Assembly (NCBI GenBank): GCA_025210735.1
Contig: JAOARD010000069.1
Location: forward strand, 141,126-205,125
Reading direction: 5' to 3'
Origin: Bacteroidales bacterium
GTDB lineage: Bacteria > Bacteroidota > Bacteroidia > Bacteroidales > UBA6680
Length of the DNA stretch: 64,000 bases
In this document: piece by piece, positions 29,262-37,451 of the stretch
Position numbering within the stretch: the stretch's first letter is position 1
Layout: the number at the start of each line of letters is the position of its first letter
Notes under the pieces: model-generated
What the model was told of the DNA's origin: nothing
Database searches by the model: none
What the model saw: only the letters and a program-made list of their open reading frames with translations
Translations under genes and position numbers: made by a program

Positions 29262-30743
29262 ATGAATAGAATATTTATTTCGATACTGGTTATTTTCACG
29301 ATGATATGTTCTCTTAAGGCACAAGAGAGCAATACATTGTATTTTATGAGGAATACCCCACAAAGCAAGATGCAAAATCCTGCTTTCAGAGGTGAATATA
29401 AAAGCTATCTGGGACTTCCTTTCATATCATCGTTAAATATGAGCACTCACTCTTATGATCTTAAATTATCTGACATAATATACAGAGGCGAGGGAGATTA
29501 TAAGGACTCTGTAGTTACACCTTTTCACAGATCGCAAAACCCTGAAGAGTTTTTGGGTAAGATATCCGGTAGCAAGTTGTCTTTGCAATCTAATGTTTAT
29601 ATCTCTATGTTAAACTACGGGTTTATGACTAACGATTTTGAACTAAGTATAGATTGGTCGGCACGATTTGAGCAGAGGTTTGATATACCAAAGAACCTGC
29701 TGGAACTTATAATGGTAGGAAACGGTAGTTTTGAGGATAAAAAGACCGATTTTGGAGGTCTTAATATGGCTATGACATATTGGGAGGAGATTGGTATTGG
29801 GTTTAATAAAAGCTTTAACGATGGTAATCTGGTTATTGGAGTAAGACCCAAAATGCTATTCGGACATCTTGATTTTAGAGTAAAGAAAGCAGATATATCG
29901 TTACAATATATAGAGGGAAAAGGATATGATGTAGAGTCTGATATACATACACAGAGTAATTACCCTATAACTCTTGTGCTTGATGAAGATAAATGGTTTG
30001 ATCAACTAAGATTCAGAAGTGGAGAGATTGGACTGGGTAAACTACCCGGTAATTTTGGTATTGGTATCGATCTTGGATTCACATTCAGAACCGGAAAATT
30101 ACAGTTAGAGGGTAGTTTTCTGGATTTAGGGTTTATTAGTTGGAAGAAACAATCAAAGGTATTTGAGTTAAAAGGCGACTATATGTTTAAAGGAGCTAAT
30201 GCAGATGGCGTGTTTGGCGATGATACCGATAAGGGAAAAAGTGAGAATAAATATATAAAAAGCGTTCTGGAAGAGATAAAGAATAATAGTACATATAAGA
30301 TACAGGAGATAGAGTATACTTCTGAATTAGGGCCTAAAATAAACTTCTCTGCAAACTATGAAGCGTCAAGGAAATTAAGTCTTGGATTGTTGTCTAAAAC
30401 ACATATTATGCAGAATAATGTTGCGCAATCGTTTACATTGGCAGGAACCTTTAAGCTTAACAGATTTACAAATGCAACAGTATCGTACTCAATAATGCAT
30501 AAAACATATGCTAATCTGGGGTTAGGACTAGAGGTTAATGCGGGTCCGATTCAGTTATTTCTGGCAACAGATAACTTTTTTGGGGTTTTCCAGTACGATA
30601 GTTTTGGAGGAGTACCATACGGAGCTTACACAAAGAACTTTAATTTATGGTTTGGCGCGAATATTGTGCTTAGTAAGAAGAAGTTTGTGAGAAGGATTAA
30701 ACACGATTATCCTGATCCATTTGAACTTAGTGCAAATTATTAG
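29262..30743 (+). CDS. DUF5723-type outer-membrane beta-barrel protein
   Basis: A 493-residue protein with a signal peptide (residues 1-20, ending LKAQ). The N-terminal MRNTPQSKMQNPAF segment and alternating amphipathic strands to the C-terminus (for example ASRKLSLGLLSKTHIM and YANLGLGLEVNAGPIQLFL) are typical of DUF5723/PorP-like barrels. It lacks the motifs of a TonB receptor. The 177-nt gap before it contains no gene that I can support. A DUF4834 gene starts 8 nt after its stop. Confidence 0.8.
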   Translation: MNRIFISILVIFTMICSLKAQESNTLYFMRNTPQSKMQNPAFRGEYKSYLGLPFISSLNMSTHSYDLKLSDIIYRGEGDYKDSVVTPFHRSQNPEEFLGKISGSKLSLQSNVYISMLNYGFMTNDFELSIDWSARFEQRFDIPKNLLELIMVGNGSFEDKKTDFGGLNMAMTYWEEIGIGFNKSFNDGNLVIGVRPKMLFGHLDFRVKKADISLQYIEGKGYDVESDIHTQSNYPITLVLDEDKWFDQLRFRSGEIGLGKLPGNFGIGIDLGFTFRTGKLQLEGSFLDLGFISWKKQSKVFELKGDYMFKGANADGVFGDDTDKGKSENKYIKSVLEEIKNNSTYKIQEIEYTSELGPKINFSANYEASRKLSLGLLSKTHIMQNNVAQSFTLAGTFKLNRFTNATVSYSIMHKTYANLGLGLEVNAGPIQLFLATDNFFGVFQYDSFGGVPYGAYTKNFNLWFGANIVLSKKKFVRRIKHDYPDPFELSANY

Positions 30744-30751
30744 CTAACATT

Positions 30752-30982
30752 ATGGGGTTTTTGAGGTTTTTATTGATCTTTTTTCTTGTTATTCTGGTAT
30801 TCAGATTACTTTTTAGGTTCCTTTTTGTCAGGTTCATGAAAAAATGGCAGAATAAAATGAATCCTGATTTTAATCAGGAGCAGAAAAAAGAGGGAGAGGT
30901 AACAATAAAAGGTGCAGAGAGAAATAAGAAATCGTCTGTATTAAAAGACGAAGGTGATTATGTAGATTACGAAGAGGTATAA
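30752..30982 (+). CDS. DUF4834-type small membrane protein
   Basis: A 76-residue protein with one N-terminal membrane helix (about 4-24, LRFLLIFFLVILVFRLLF) and a charged tail ending DEGDYVDYEEV. Size, topology and the EGDYVDYEE-like end fit DUF4834. Function unknown. It lies 8 nt downstream of the barrel gene and is its likely operon partner. Confidence 0.8.
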   Translation: MGFLRFLLIFFLVILVFRLLFRFLFVRFMKKWQNKMNPDFNQEQKKEGEVTIKGAERNKKSSVLKDEGDYVDYEEV

Positions 30983-31012
30983 AAAAATAGCCGCCTCATA
31001 ATTGGGCGGCTA
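30981..31012 (-). terminator. Terminator of metG, shared with the convergent gene
   Basis: An 8-bp GC-rich stem (30988-30995 with 31005-31012, 9-nt loop). On the minus strand it is followed by seven T. It lies directly after the metG stop and just past the DUF4834 stop, so it separates the two convergent units. Confidence 0.85.
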
Positions 31013-31017
31013 ATATA

Positions 31018-33054
31018 TTATCTTATCTCAGATCCGTTTTTTATTTCATTAGTTGGAGAGATAAATTGTAGTGTTCCGTCAGCATCTTCGGCCATTAGAA
31101 TCATTCCCTGACTCTCTATGCCTTTAATTTTCCTTGGTTCAAGGTTTATTAATATACTAACCTGTTTGCCAACAATATCCTCTGGTTTGTAATATTCTGC
31201 AATACCAGAAACCACCGTAAGCTTATCAACACCAGTGTCTACCTCCAGTTTAAGTAGTTTCTTTGTTTTAGCAACTTTTTCAGCAGACAGAATAGTAGCA
31301 GTTCTGATATCCATTTTCATGAAATCATCAAAGCTTACATTCTCTTTCTGTGCAGCCGGGGTATAACTATCGGCAAGATTTGCCTTTTTTGTATCCTCAA
31401 GCTTCTGAAGTTGTGCCTCAATCTCTTTATCATCTATCTTCTCAAACAGAAGCGATGCCTTATTAATTTGGTGTCCGGTAGCGATAATATCGGTATCTCC
31501 TACCCTATCCCAACTTATATCTGATATATTAAGGAATCCTTTAAGTTTATCAGCAGAGAATGGTATAAATGGCTCCATAAGTGCAGATAACGAAGCAGAG
31601 ATCTGTAACGATATATTTAATATAGTTTTAACCCTCTCCTCGTCTGTTTTAATAAGTTTCCATGGCTCAGTATCGGCAAGGTATTTATTACCCAGTCTTG
31701 CAAGATTCATAAGCTCCTTAAGTGCTTCGCGGAACTTATACAACTCAATGTTTTTCTCAATCTTCTGCTTTATTACAGGAATATCTGCAAGTACCTCCTT
31801 ATCATAATCGGTAAGTTCATTTTTAACTGGCACTACACCATTAAAGTACTTATGAGTAAGAACAAGCGCACGGTTTACAAAGTTACCAAGTATTGCTACA
31901 AGCTCGTTATTGTTTCTTGCCTGAAAATCGCGCCATGTAAAGTCGTTATCTTTTGTTTCAGGTGCATTAGCGCATAAAACATATCTTAATACATCCTCTT
32001 TACCTTTAAAGTCCTCAAGGTACTCATGCAACCATACAGCCCAGTTTCTTGATGTAGATATCTTATCGTTTTCAAGATTCAGGAACTCATTTGCAGGAAC
32101 ATTCTCCGGAAGTATATAGCTACCATCTGCCTTAAGCATAGATGGGAAAACAATACAGTGGAATACAATATTATCTTTACCAATAAAGTGTACAAGTTTT
32201 GTATCGTCTTTTTTCCAGTAATCCTCCCAGTTTGGAGTAAGTTCTTTTGTGGCAGATATATATCCAATAGGTGCATCAAACCATACATACAGAACCTTAC
32301 CATCTGCTCCCTCTACCGGAACAGGAACACCCCAATTTAAATCGCGACTTACTGCACGTGGCTGTAAACCAAGATCAAGCCAGCTCTTACACTGTCCGTA
32401 TACATTTGGCTTCCACTCTTTATGGTTCTCAAGTATCCACTCTTTTAAGAAAGCTTCATGCTTATCCAATGGAAGAAACCAGTGCTTTGTATCTTTTAAT
32501 ACAGGTTTGTTGCCTGTTATTGCACTCTTTGCCTCAATAAGATCTGTTGCATTAAGCGATGTACCACAAGCCTCACACTGATCGCCGTATGCTTTATCGT
32601 TTTTACAGTGCGGACATGTTCCTGTTATATATCTGTCGGCAAGAAACTGTTTTGCATCCTCGTCGTAAAATTGTTGCGTTGTTTTCTCAATAAACTCACC
32701 TTTATCGTAAAGTGTTTTAAAGAAATCAGACGCTGTCTCTTTATGTATATCAGACGATGTTCTTGAATATATATCAAACGATATACCTAAGCCCTTAAAC
32801 GCCTCCTTAATTATATTATGGTATTTGTCTACAATATCTTGTGGAGAAACACCCTCTTTCTTTGCTTTTATTGTAATTGGTACACCATGTTCATCTGAAC
32901 CACAAATAGAAAGAACATCCTCTCCTTTAAGGCGTAGATATCTTGTATAGATATCTGATGGTATGTACACGCCGGCAAGGTGTCCTATATGTACCGGTCC
33001 GTTTGCATAAGGCAAAGCAGAGGTAACCAGGTATCTGTTAAACTTTTTCTCCAT
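31018..33054 (-). CDS. metG: Methionyl-tRNA synthetase with C-terminal tRNA-binding domain
   Basis: Charges tRNA-Met. A 678-residue class I synthetase: HIGH motif HIGH (residues 22-25), zinc knuckle CPHCKNDKAYGDQCEACG (about 145-165), and KMSKS counterpart KISTS in LENDKISTSRNWAVW. The last ~110 residues (KMDIRTATILSAEKV onward) form an OB-fold tRNA-binding domain of the Trbp111/EMAP type, as in E. coli MetG. Length is normal. Transcribed alone, ending at a terminator. No T-box or S-box leader is visible in the 157-nt upstream gap. Confidence 0.97.
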   Translation of the reverse strand: MEKKFNRYLVTSALPYANGPVHIGHLAGVYIPSDIYTRYLRLKGEDVLSICGSDEHGVPITIKAKKEGVSPQDIVDKYHNIIKEAFKGLGISFDIYSRTSSDIHKETASDFFKTLYDKGEFIEKTTQQFYDEDAKQFLADRYITGTCPHCKNDKAYGDQCEACGTSLNATDLIEAKSAITGNKPVLKDTKHWFLPLDKHEAFLKEWILENHKEWKPNVYGQCKSWLDLGLQPRAVSRDLNWGVPVPVEGADGKVLYVWFDAPIGYISATKELTPNWEDYWKKDDTKLVHFIGKDNIVFHCIVFPSMLKADGSYILPENVPANEFLNLENDKISTSRNWAVWLHEYLEDFKGKEDVLRYVLCANAPETKDNDFTWRDFQARNNNELVAILGNFVNRALVLTHKYFNGVVPVKNELTDYDKEVLADIPVIKQKIEKNIELYKFREALKELMNLARLGNKYLADTEPWKLIKTDEERVKTILNISLQISASLSALMEPFIPFSADKLKGFLNISDISWDRVGDTDIIATGHQINKASLLFEKIDDKEIEAQLQKLEDTKKANLADSYTPAAQKENVSFDDFMKMDIRTATILSAEKVAKTKKLLKLEVDTGVDKLTVVSGIAEYYKPEDIVGKQVSILINLEPRKIKGIESQGMILMAEDADGTLQFISPTNEIKNGSEIR

Positions 33055-33211
33055 AACGTATATATTGTTTTTTGTTTATCTTAAATTACTATACTCTTTT
33101 TATACAATAAATCTAACAGATGCAAAGATAGAATAAATGCCTCTATTAGATTTACTATGAATGTAATAAAATATTTTATCTGATCGGAGTTAGTATTTTA
33201 ACACAGGTGTG

Positions 33212-33535
33212 TTAATACTCATCACCCGGATCCCACAGAACAGTTTTAAAATCAGATATCTTATCACCAGATATCTTAATCCCTTCGTTCTCTAACAATT
33301 GTTGCATAGAGGAACCTCCAAAGTGTTGTTTTGCAGATAGTATACCTTTGCTGTTTACAACCCTGTGTGCAGGAACATACTCTTTGGCATCTGAGCATCT
33401 GTTTAGCGCCCAGCCAACCATTCTTGCTGCTCCCGGCGAACCAATGTATTTAGCAACAATGCCGTATGTACATACTCTGCCTTCAGGAATCTCTCTTACA
33501 AAGCTGTATACACTCTCAAAAAAGGTCTCCTCCAT
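33212..33535 (-). CDS. Alkyltransferase-like protein (MGMT family, no catalytic Cys)
   Basis: A 107-residue protein covering only the DNA-binding domain of the O6-methylguanine methyltransferase family (SFVREIPEGRVCTYGIVAKY, ARMVGWALNRC, HRVVNSKG). The active-site PCHR is PAHR here, so alkyl transfer to cysteine is not possible. Proteins of this kind (ATLs) bind O6-alkylguanine and flag it for nucleotide excision repair. The stop lies near the foot of a hairpin (about 33191-33219) without a T-run. The gene is 8 nt downstream of trmB and shares its operon. Confidence 0.9.
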   Translation of the reverse strand: MEETFFESVYSFVREIPEGRVCTYGIVAKYIGSPGAARMVGWALNRCSDAKEYVPAHRVVNSKGILSAKQHFGGSSMQQLLENEGIKISGDKISDFKTVLWDPGDEY

Positions 33536-33543
33536 TGCTTCTG

Positions 33544-34251
33544 TTATTTTTCCTCTTTATCAAACGGAGGATTAATTAACTCTTTTTCTCCGTTAAGACT
33601 AAATTGAATGTATGTAATAGGTAGTCCCTGATTCAGATATTGCTGCTCATAATAAGTCTTAATCGCCAGAATATCGGAATCTATATCTGAATTGTACAGA
33701 TCGGTTTCCTTAGCTTTAATATCAAGACTGTTCAGTTTAGCTATCTCTCCGGTAAAGTCATGAAGTTCTCTGTTGTCACTTTTCAGATGTACAATTCCAT
33801 CCTTTTTAAGGAATGTTTTGTATGCATTAAGAAAACGTGCCGATGTAAGTCTTTTTTTACCTCTTTTAAGCTGCGGATCAGGAAATGTAATCCATATCTC
33901 GCTTATCTCATTTTCGGCAAAGAACGACTCTATAATCTCTATTCTTGTACGCAGAAAGCGGATGTTGTTCATTTTATTTTCCAGCGCTTCTTTAGCACCA
34001 ACCCACATTCTGTTTCCTTTTATATCTATTCCAATAAAGTTCTTATCAGGATATCTTTTTCCTAAACCAACAGTATATTCACCTTTTCCACATCCTAACT
34101 CAAGAACGATAGGATTATCATTCTTGAATATCTCTTTATGCCACTTCCCTTTAAATACCCAGTCTTTTCTGAAGGTATCATCAAAAGCAGGCTGAAATAC
34201 ATTGTCAAATTCGTTCAGCTCTGCAAAACGTTCTAGTTTATTCTGCCCCAC
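33544..34251 (-). CDS. trmB: tRNA (guanine-N7-)-methyltransferase
   Basis: Methylates G46 of tRNA with S-adenosylmethionine. The 235-residue protein shows the SAM motif LELGCGKGEYTVGLGKRYPD, then FIGIDIKGNRMW, and the TrmB signature WITFPDPQLKRGKKRLTS. The initiation codon is GTG at 34251; the following GQNKLERFAELNEFDNVF matches the usual N-terminus, so the start is well supported. It lies 13 nt downstream of gldH. Confidence 0.94.
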   Translation of the reverse strand: MGQNKLERFAELNEFDNVFQPAFDDTFRKDWVFKGKWHKEIFKNDNPIVLELGCGKGEYTVGLGKRYPDKNFIGIDIKGNRMWVGAKEALENKMNNIRFLRTRIEIIESFFAENEISEIWITFPDPQLKRGKKRLTSARFLNAYKTFLKKDGIVHLKSDNRELHDFTGEIAKLNSLDIKAKETDLYNSDIDSDILAIKTYYEQQYLNQGLPITYIQFSLNGEKELINPPFDKEEK

Positions 34252-34264
34252 AATTCCAGTATGA

Positions 34265-34768
34265 TTATTTTTGTATTTGTTCTATCTCTATTCCCAGATC
34301 AAGTATATCGCTTAACACATCTGTACGTTCGCCATGTCTTATATTGAATATATAATCTCCTTTTTTAGGGAACTTTACATTGTGCTTATATGTAACTTTA
34401 CGAGTCCAGATATCTCCCCAACCTTTTCCCAGCCATTTGCCCCTTTTGTCGGCAAGCATTATTTCAAGCGTATCGCTTATTTTTCCTCCACCAGGCGACT
34501 CAACACTTGTAAACAGATACAGATTCATTCTCGGATATAACCCGGTATGTCTTACATTAAACATTATGTTGTGTGCCGACATAGTATCTGTTGCACTGTA
34601 TGTAAAGGAGTATATCTTATCCTTACTCCACTCTCCCTGATCTGTCTGATAGCTCTCCTCATAAACTGTTTTGCTGTCTGAACATGCAGAAAGTCCGAGT
34701 ATAAGAGTAAGACAGATACCTGAAATAAGACTATTTCTTCTTCTGGTTGTTGTTATTCCTCTTCTCAT
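34265..34768 (-). CDS. gldH: Gliding motility lipoprotein GldH
   Basis: Part of the gliding/type IX secretion envelope machinery in Bacteroidota. With the ATG at 34768 the protein has 167 residues: a basic n-region (RRGITTTRRRNS), a hydrophobic segment, the lipobox GLSAC, then the GldH body with MFNVRHTGLYPRMNLYLF and KFPKKGDYIFNIRHGERTDVL. The frame is open up to a TTG at 34837, but that start would bury the signal peptide behind 23 polar residues. The start lies inside the 3' end of ricT, a 38-nt overlap. It is followed by trmB. Confidence 0.9.
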   Translation of the reverse strand: MRRGITTTRRRNSLISGICLTLILGLSACSDSKTVYEESYQTDQGEWSKDKIYSFTYSATDTMSAHNIMFNVRHTGLYPRMNLYLFTSVESPGGGKISDTLEIMLADKRGKWLGKGWGDIWTRKVTYKHNVKFPKKGDYIFNIRHGERTDVLSDILDLGIEIEQIQK

Positions 34769-35915
34769 TACTAGGGCGACGTTTTTTATTCCTGTTTCGT
34801 TTATTGTTTGATCTCTTTTTAGGCTTCTTATCCTCAAAACGTGTTAAGCTATCCTGACCAACAACATTTTTAAAATCCAGATTCTTAGCCTCTAGCTTAA
34901 TATCTTTAGCATCAACAAGCGTAAGAGGTTTTTTACCAGATCTGTTCATTCTGATAATCTGATTAACTCTCTTAACCGGTACAGCAGTAATATTTACAGC
35001 TGAGTTAGGATCAAAACTATACCACATTATCTTCTTAAAGATATCTGTTTTCATATGGTATGCGTTTCCATCGGCAATCTCAAGAATAGTTCTTGTATCA
35101 GGGAAATCCTTACGAGCATCAAGATATGCATCAAGTTCGTAGTTAAGACAGCACTTAAGCTTACTGCACTGTCCGGCAAGTTTCTGCGGATTTAGAGATA
35201 TCTCCTGATAGCGTGCTGCATTTGTAGTTACAGATACAAAATTTGTAATCCATGTGCTACAGCATAGTTCCCTGCCACATGCACCTATTCCGCCAATACG
35301 TCCGGCCTCCTGACGTGTACCAATCTGGCGCATCTCAATACGTATCTTAAACTCATCGGCAAGTACCTTAATAAGTTCACGGAAATCTACCCTCTCATCG
35401 GCAATATAGTAGAATATAGCTTTTGTTTTATCGCCCTGATATTCAACGTCACCAATCTTCATATCCAGACTCAGATTATTTACAATCTGTCTTGAGCGTA
35501 TCATGGTATCATTCTCTAACGATTGTGCCAATTCCCATTTCTCTATATCAACGGGCTTAGCTTTGCGATAAATCTTTCTGAATTCTCCGTGTGGCGGGTG
35601 ATAGTTAATCTTACGCATCTGCTTATTTACAAGCTCTCCTGTAAGCGATACAACACCTATGTCGTGTCCCGGCGAAGCCTCAACGGCAACTACATCTCCC
35701 TTTTTTAGTGATAAACTATTTGTATTTATATAGTATCCTTTTCGGGTGTTTTTAAATCTGATTTCAACAACCTCGTCTTTATGTGGCGACGACGGTATGT
35801 CGCTTAACCAGTTATGTACATTAAGTTTATTATAACCATCTGTGGCACATATATAGTAGTCTGTTGATTCTTCTTTAATTACCGAACACCCTTTTGAACA
35901 TTCGTTACAATTCAT
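34731..35915 (-). CDS. ricT: PSP1/RicT (YaaT) family protein
   Basis: A 394-residue member of the PSP1 family, known in Bacillus as RicT/YaaT, part of an iron-sulfur complex that affects RNA processing and development. The PSP1 domain spans about 65-260. Conserved cysteine groups occur at Cys213/218/219 (ACGRELCCS) and Cys250/255/256 (QCSKLKCCL), with three further Cys at 3, 6 and 10. The C-terminal ~40 residues are a low-complexity Lys/Arg/Asn tail, partly encoded by DNA that also encodes the start of gldH. holB-ricT-gldH is, as I recall, a recurring order in this phylum. Confidence 0.9.
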   Translation of the reverse strand: MNCNECSKGCSVIKEESTDYYICATDGYNKLNVHNWLSDIPSSPHKDEVVEIRFKNTRKGYYINTNSLSLKKGDVVAVEASPGHDIGVVSLTGELVNKQMRKINYHPPHGEFRKIYRKAKPVDIEKWELAQSLENDTMIRSRQIVNNLSLDMKIGDVEYQGDKTKAIFYYIADERVDFRELIKVLADEFKIRIEMRQIGTRQEAGRIGGIGACGRELCCSTWITNFVSVTTNAARYQEISLNPQKLAGQCSKLKCCLNYELDAYLDARKDFPDTRTILEIADGNAYHMKTDIFKKIMWYSFDPNSAVNITAVPVKRVNQIIRMNRSGKKPLTLVDAKDIKLEAKNLDFKNVVGQDSLTRFEDKKPKKRSNNKRNRNKKRRPSNEKRNNNNQKKK

Positions 35916-36036
35916 AATTTCAATTAAAAGTTAAATGGCGTTTAGCCATGATAATATATGGATTTTTTGTCTATTCTGACCCACAAAGTTAAATAAAAAT
36001 AGGTTACAGTAGAGTTATACCGGAATTTTATACTCT

Positions 36037-37176
36037 TTACCCCTTATTACGAGGAAAGAATAGTGTAGCCAGTTTAAACGACATATCTGTAAGCACAATC
36101 TTAACATTTGCATTTCGTGCTATATCAATATATGCCTGATTCAGTATATCATACGCATCACCAATGTTCTCAGGCTTAACAAATACATGAAACTTCTCAA
36201 TAAATGCCTTCTCATATGGAGTTGTAAACGATATCTCATCACAATCAACAGTCTGCATAATGTTTTCTCTGATAATCTGAGAGCCACGCAGTAGTAGTTG
36301 CTTTATATCCTCTCTGCCTCGTGTAGCAGTATCCTCAACCCATGTTGATATTTCAATTATCTTACGTCCCCAACAATAACGTAGCAGGTTTCTGAAATGA
36401 TCAAGGTGTTCATCTTCTTGTCCCCAGTTATTCTTTGCATCTATAGCTTTGGCAAAATTACCATTTGAGTATTTGGCTATCTCTTCAGATGTTTCACTAT
36501 CTACACCATACCTATTAATTAGAGCCCCAACAATGTCATCGCGTCTTATGGCAGGTATTTTTGTTATCTGCGTACGCGATGTAATGGTTTTAATTATTCT
36601 ATCCGGGCTATTGGTCACAAGCAGGAACAAGGTTTTCTGAGGTGGTTCTTCAAGAAGCTTCAGGATTTTATTTGCTGCGGTATCGTTCATGCGTTCGGGC
36701 ATCCAAATAATCATAACCTTATATTCTGCCTCAAACGATTTCATCGATAGTGCTTTGATAATATCAACACTGTCGTCTTTGTTTATCAAACCCTGCTTAT
36801 TCTCCATCCCAATAAACGAATACCAGCTATTTTCTGATATATACGGGTTATCAGACATAATACTCCTCCACTTAATAAGCAGTGCATTTCTCTCCTTTTC
36901 TCGCGATCCCGATTTATATGATTGGTGCGGGAATATAAAATGAAGATCGGGGTGTACCAGTTTATTGTATTTTACGCATGAGCTACAGGTACCACAGGCA
37001 TCATCTGTCTTCTCGCCCTTGCAATTTACATATTGTGCATAGGCAATAGCCAGAGCAAGGGCACCGTTGCCTTCAGGTCCGGCAAATAGTTGTGCATGAC
37101 CAAACCTGCCACTGTTAATACCGTTTATTAATCTGTTTTTTATCTCGTTATGTCCGGTGATCTCTTTAAATAGCAT
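36037..37176 (-). CDS. holB: DNA polymerase III subunit delta'
   Basis: Clamp-loader subunit. The 379-residue protein has an AAA+ fold without a working P-loop (AGPEGNGALALA, residues 32-43: the Lys-Thr of Walker A is Ala-Leu), as expected of a non-hydrolysing delta' subunit. The zinc module is Cys52, Cys61, Cys64 and Cys67 (CGTCSSC), and the delta' hallmark KLLEEPPQKTLFLLVT with TSRTQ follows. It is upstream of ricT with a 121-nt gap. The 275-nt region between it and the phosphoglycerate kinase gene carries promoters for both directions. Confidence 0.92.
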   Translation of the reverse strand: MLFKEITGHNEIKNRLINGINSGRFGHAQLFAGPEGNGALALAIAYAQYVNCKGEKTDDACGTCSSCVKYNKLVHPDLHFIFPHQSYKSGSREKERNALLIKWRSIMSDNPYISENSWYSFIGMENKQGLINKDDSVDIIKALSMKSFEAEYKVMIIWMPERMNDTAANKILKLLEEPPQKTLFLLVTNSPDRIIKTITSRTQITKIPAIRRDDIVGALINRYGVDSETSEEIAKYSNGNFAKAIDAKNNWGQEDEHLDHFRNLLRYCWGRKIIEISTWVEDTATRGREDIKQLLLRGSQIIRENIMQTVDCDEISFTTPYEKAFIEKFHVFVKPENIGDAYDILNQAYIDIARNANVKIVLTDMSFKLATLFFPRNKG

Positions 37177-37369
37177 AATTACTAAAGGGTTATATGTGCC
37201 ATGAATACTCTGTTGTTAAAATACCTCAGAATAATTTTATATCCCTGTTTTAACACAAACAATCGTAGTAGCAGTCACTAATTACCTGTGCTACATCACT
37301 CAAAAGACACTGCAAAATCATTTTATGCATATGTTTCTGATACTCATGGCATGTTTCGCTTAAAGATTG

Positions 37370-37377
37370 TATCTTTG
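37370..37377 (+). promoter_or_regulatory. Candidate -7 box of the phosphoglycerate kinase gene
   Basis: TATCTTTG matches TAnnTTTG exactly and lies 75 nt before the ATG. The expected -33 position (about 37345) has no clean TTTG. No other feature is seen in the 275-nt gap. Confidence 0.45.
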
Positions 37378-37451
37378 TACAACTTTTCAAAGTTACAAAA
37401 AATAGTACCTAATTATTGTAAATAAGAGAAACAATAAACAACTCCGTATTA

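Noticed and set aside
33191..33219. A terminator at the end of the alkyltransferase-like gene
   Set aside because: A hairpin can be drawn, but it has a bulge and overlaps the stop codon, and no T-run follows on the minus strand.
33773..34195. A 140-codon plus-strand frame opposite trmB
   Set aside because: It is antisense to conserved TrmB sequence, with no recognisable features and no start context.
34769..34837. A 23-residue N-terminal extension of GldH from a TTG at 34837
   Set aside because: It would place polar residues before the lipoprotein signal peptide and lies deeper inside ricT. The ATG at 34768 gives a normal signal.
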